NCBI GenBank assembly: GCA_011523115.1
Contig: WTHO01000166.1
Span: forward strand, 1-17,486
From: Halieaceae bacterium
GTDB lineage: Bacteria > Pseudomonadota > Gammaproteobacteria > Pseudomonadales > Halieaceae
Reading direction: 5' to 3'
Length of the DNA: 17,486 bases
The notes below the pieces were generated by a model. That model did no database searches. It saw only the letters and a program-made list of their open reading frames with translations, and had not been told where the DNA came from. Made by a program: the position numbers and the translations under genes. This document shows, one piece after another, positions 17,101-17,486 of the stretch. Positions within the stretch are counted from its first letter, which is position 1. Each line of letters begins with the position of its first letter.

Positions 17101-17486
17101 GTGCTGATCGCGAGGCTTAAAAGTGAACACCTGACCGTCCCGTCCCATCGGTGGCCGAAAGCCGTGGCGCTGTTGATCTGTTGGCTCATGGTCGGGATGA
17201 GCCTTGACCAGTCTGCCCGCGCCCAGGCGGCGGATATCGTCATCCGTATTCAAGTGCCCAATCGGAGTGAGCAAACCATGGATGAGGCTGCCAGGGCGGC
17301 ATTCGAGCAGGCCTTGCTCAAGCGGTCTGGCGACAGAGCGCTCCTGGCGCATCCTGAGGTGAGAAGGACGCTGGCAGACGCTCGCTCTAATCTATCTCTT
17401 TATCAGTTCGAACGAACCGTGAGCGGCACGCGTTTTGTTGCGCACATCGACCCGATAATGATCGACGATCTCATCAAAGCAGCCAA
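17101..17486 (+). CDS. DUF2066-family protein, 5' part only
   Basis: The frame is open to the right edge of the window, so only about 128 residues are visible. A signal-peptide-like region ([10 protein letters not shown], then SARAQA before ADIV) suggests export. The following sequence includes [58 protein letters not shown] and MIDDLIKAA. It fits the DUF2066 pattern of an early VxxR, a helix ending in a VSG-like RSG, and a final strand-helix. DUF2066 genes face purM in Pseudomonas, which supports the call. The start is uncertain: GTG 17101 is preceded by GAGG-like sequence, and GTG 17164 is an alternative. The function of the family is unknown. Confidence 0.75.
   Translation, partial: MLIARLKSEHLTVPSHRWPKAVALLICWLMVGMSLDQSARAQAADIVIRIQVPNRSEQTMDEAARAAFEQALLKRSGDRALLAHPEVRRTLADARSNLSLYQFERTVSGTRFVAHIDPIMIDDLIKAA

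Noticed and set aside
16971-17243. Extended N terminus for purM (91 extra residues)
   Set aside because: The extra part has no family match and overlaps the divergent promoter region and the start of the DUF2066 gene.

Overview
The window looks like ordinary chromosome of a marine-type gammaproteobacterium, GC-rich by eye. Protein-level resemblance and gene order point to the Cellvibrionales/Halieaceae to Pseudomonas side of the class: a 188-residue dCTP deaminase of the Pseudomonas type, dcd-apbC-metG next to an rnf operon, a psi-like gene before rimI, and purM-purN-DUF3108 facing a DUF2066 gene. The genus cannot be fixed from this sequence alone.

Layout. 1-460: the tail of a ribosomal RNA operon, with the last bases of 23S rRNA, a structured 23S-5S spacer, 5S rRNA and a strong intrinsic terminator. 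509-3250 (-): a large lipoprotein with Ig-like domains and four EF-hand-like loops, the least understood gene here. 3449-6034 (+): a family 2 glycosyltransferase, a probable DNA polymerase III psi subunit (holD), rimI overlapping it, and a 134-residue conserved-looking protein of unknown function. 6074-12886 (-): metG followed by the complete rnfABCDGE operon, in which every junction is a 1 to 4 base stop/start overlap. 13015-14426 (+): apbC/mrp and dcd, divergent from metG. 14547-16970 (-): purM, purN and a DUF3108 protein. 17101 to the end (+): the 5' part of a DUF2066 gene, divergent from purM.

How the genes fit together. The Rnf proteins form a six-subunit inner-membrane complex coupling ferredoxin/NADH electron transfer to an ion gradient, and in E. 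coli its Rsx form resets SoxR. The neighbours are housekeeping: translation (rRNA, metG, rimI), replication and dNTP supply (holD, dcd), purine synthesis (purM, purN) and iron-sulphur cluster delivery (apbC). Cluster delivery is functionally compatible with the Fe-S-rich RnfB and RnfC.

Novelty. I found no CRISPR array, transposon, phage gene, toxin-antitoxin pair or recognisable defence system. The points worth a second look are structural variants of known genes (a MetRS without its C-terminal tRNA-binding domain, an Mrp/ApbC without its N-terminal DUF59 domain, a divergent psi), the Ig/EF-hand lipoprotein beside the rRNA operon, and the hairpins and 18-base palindrome in the 23S-5S spacer.
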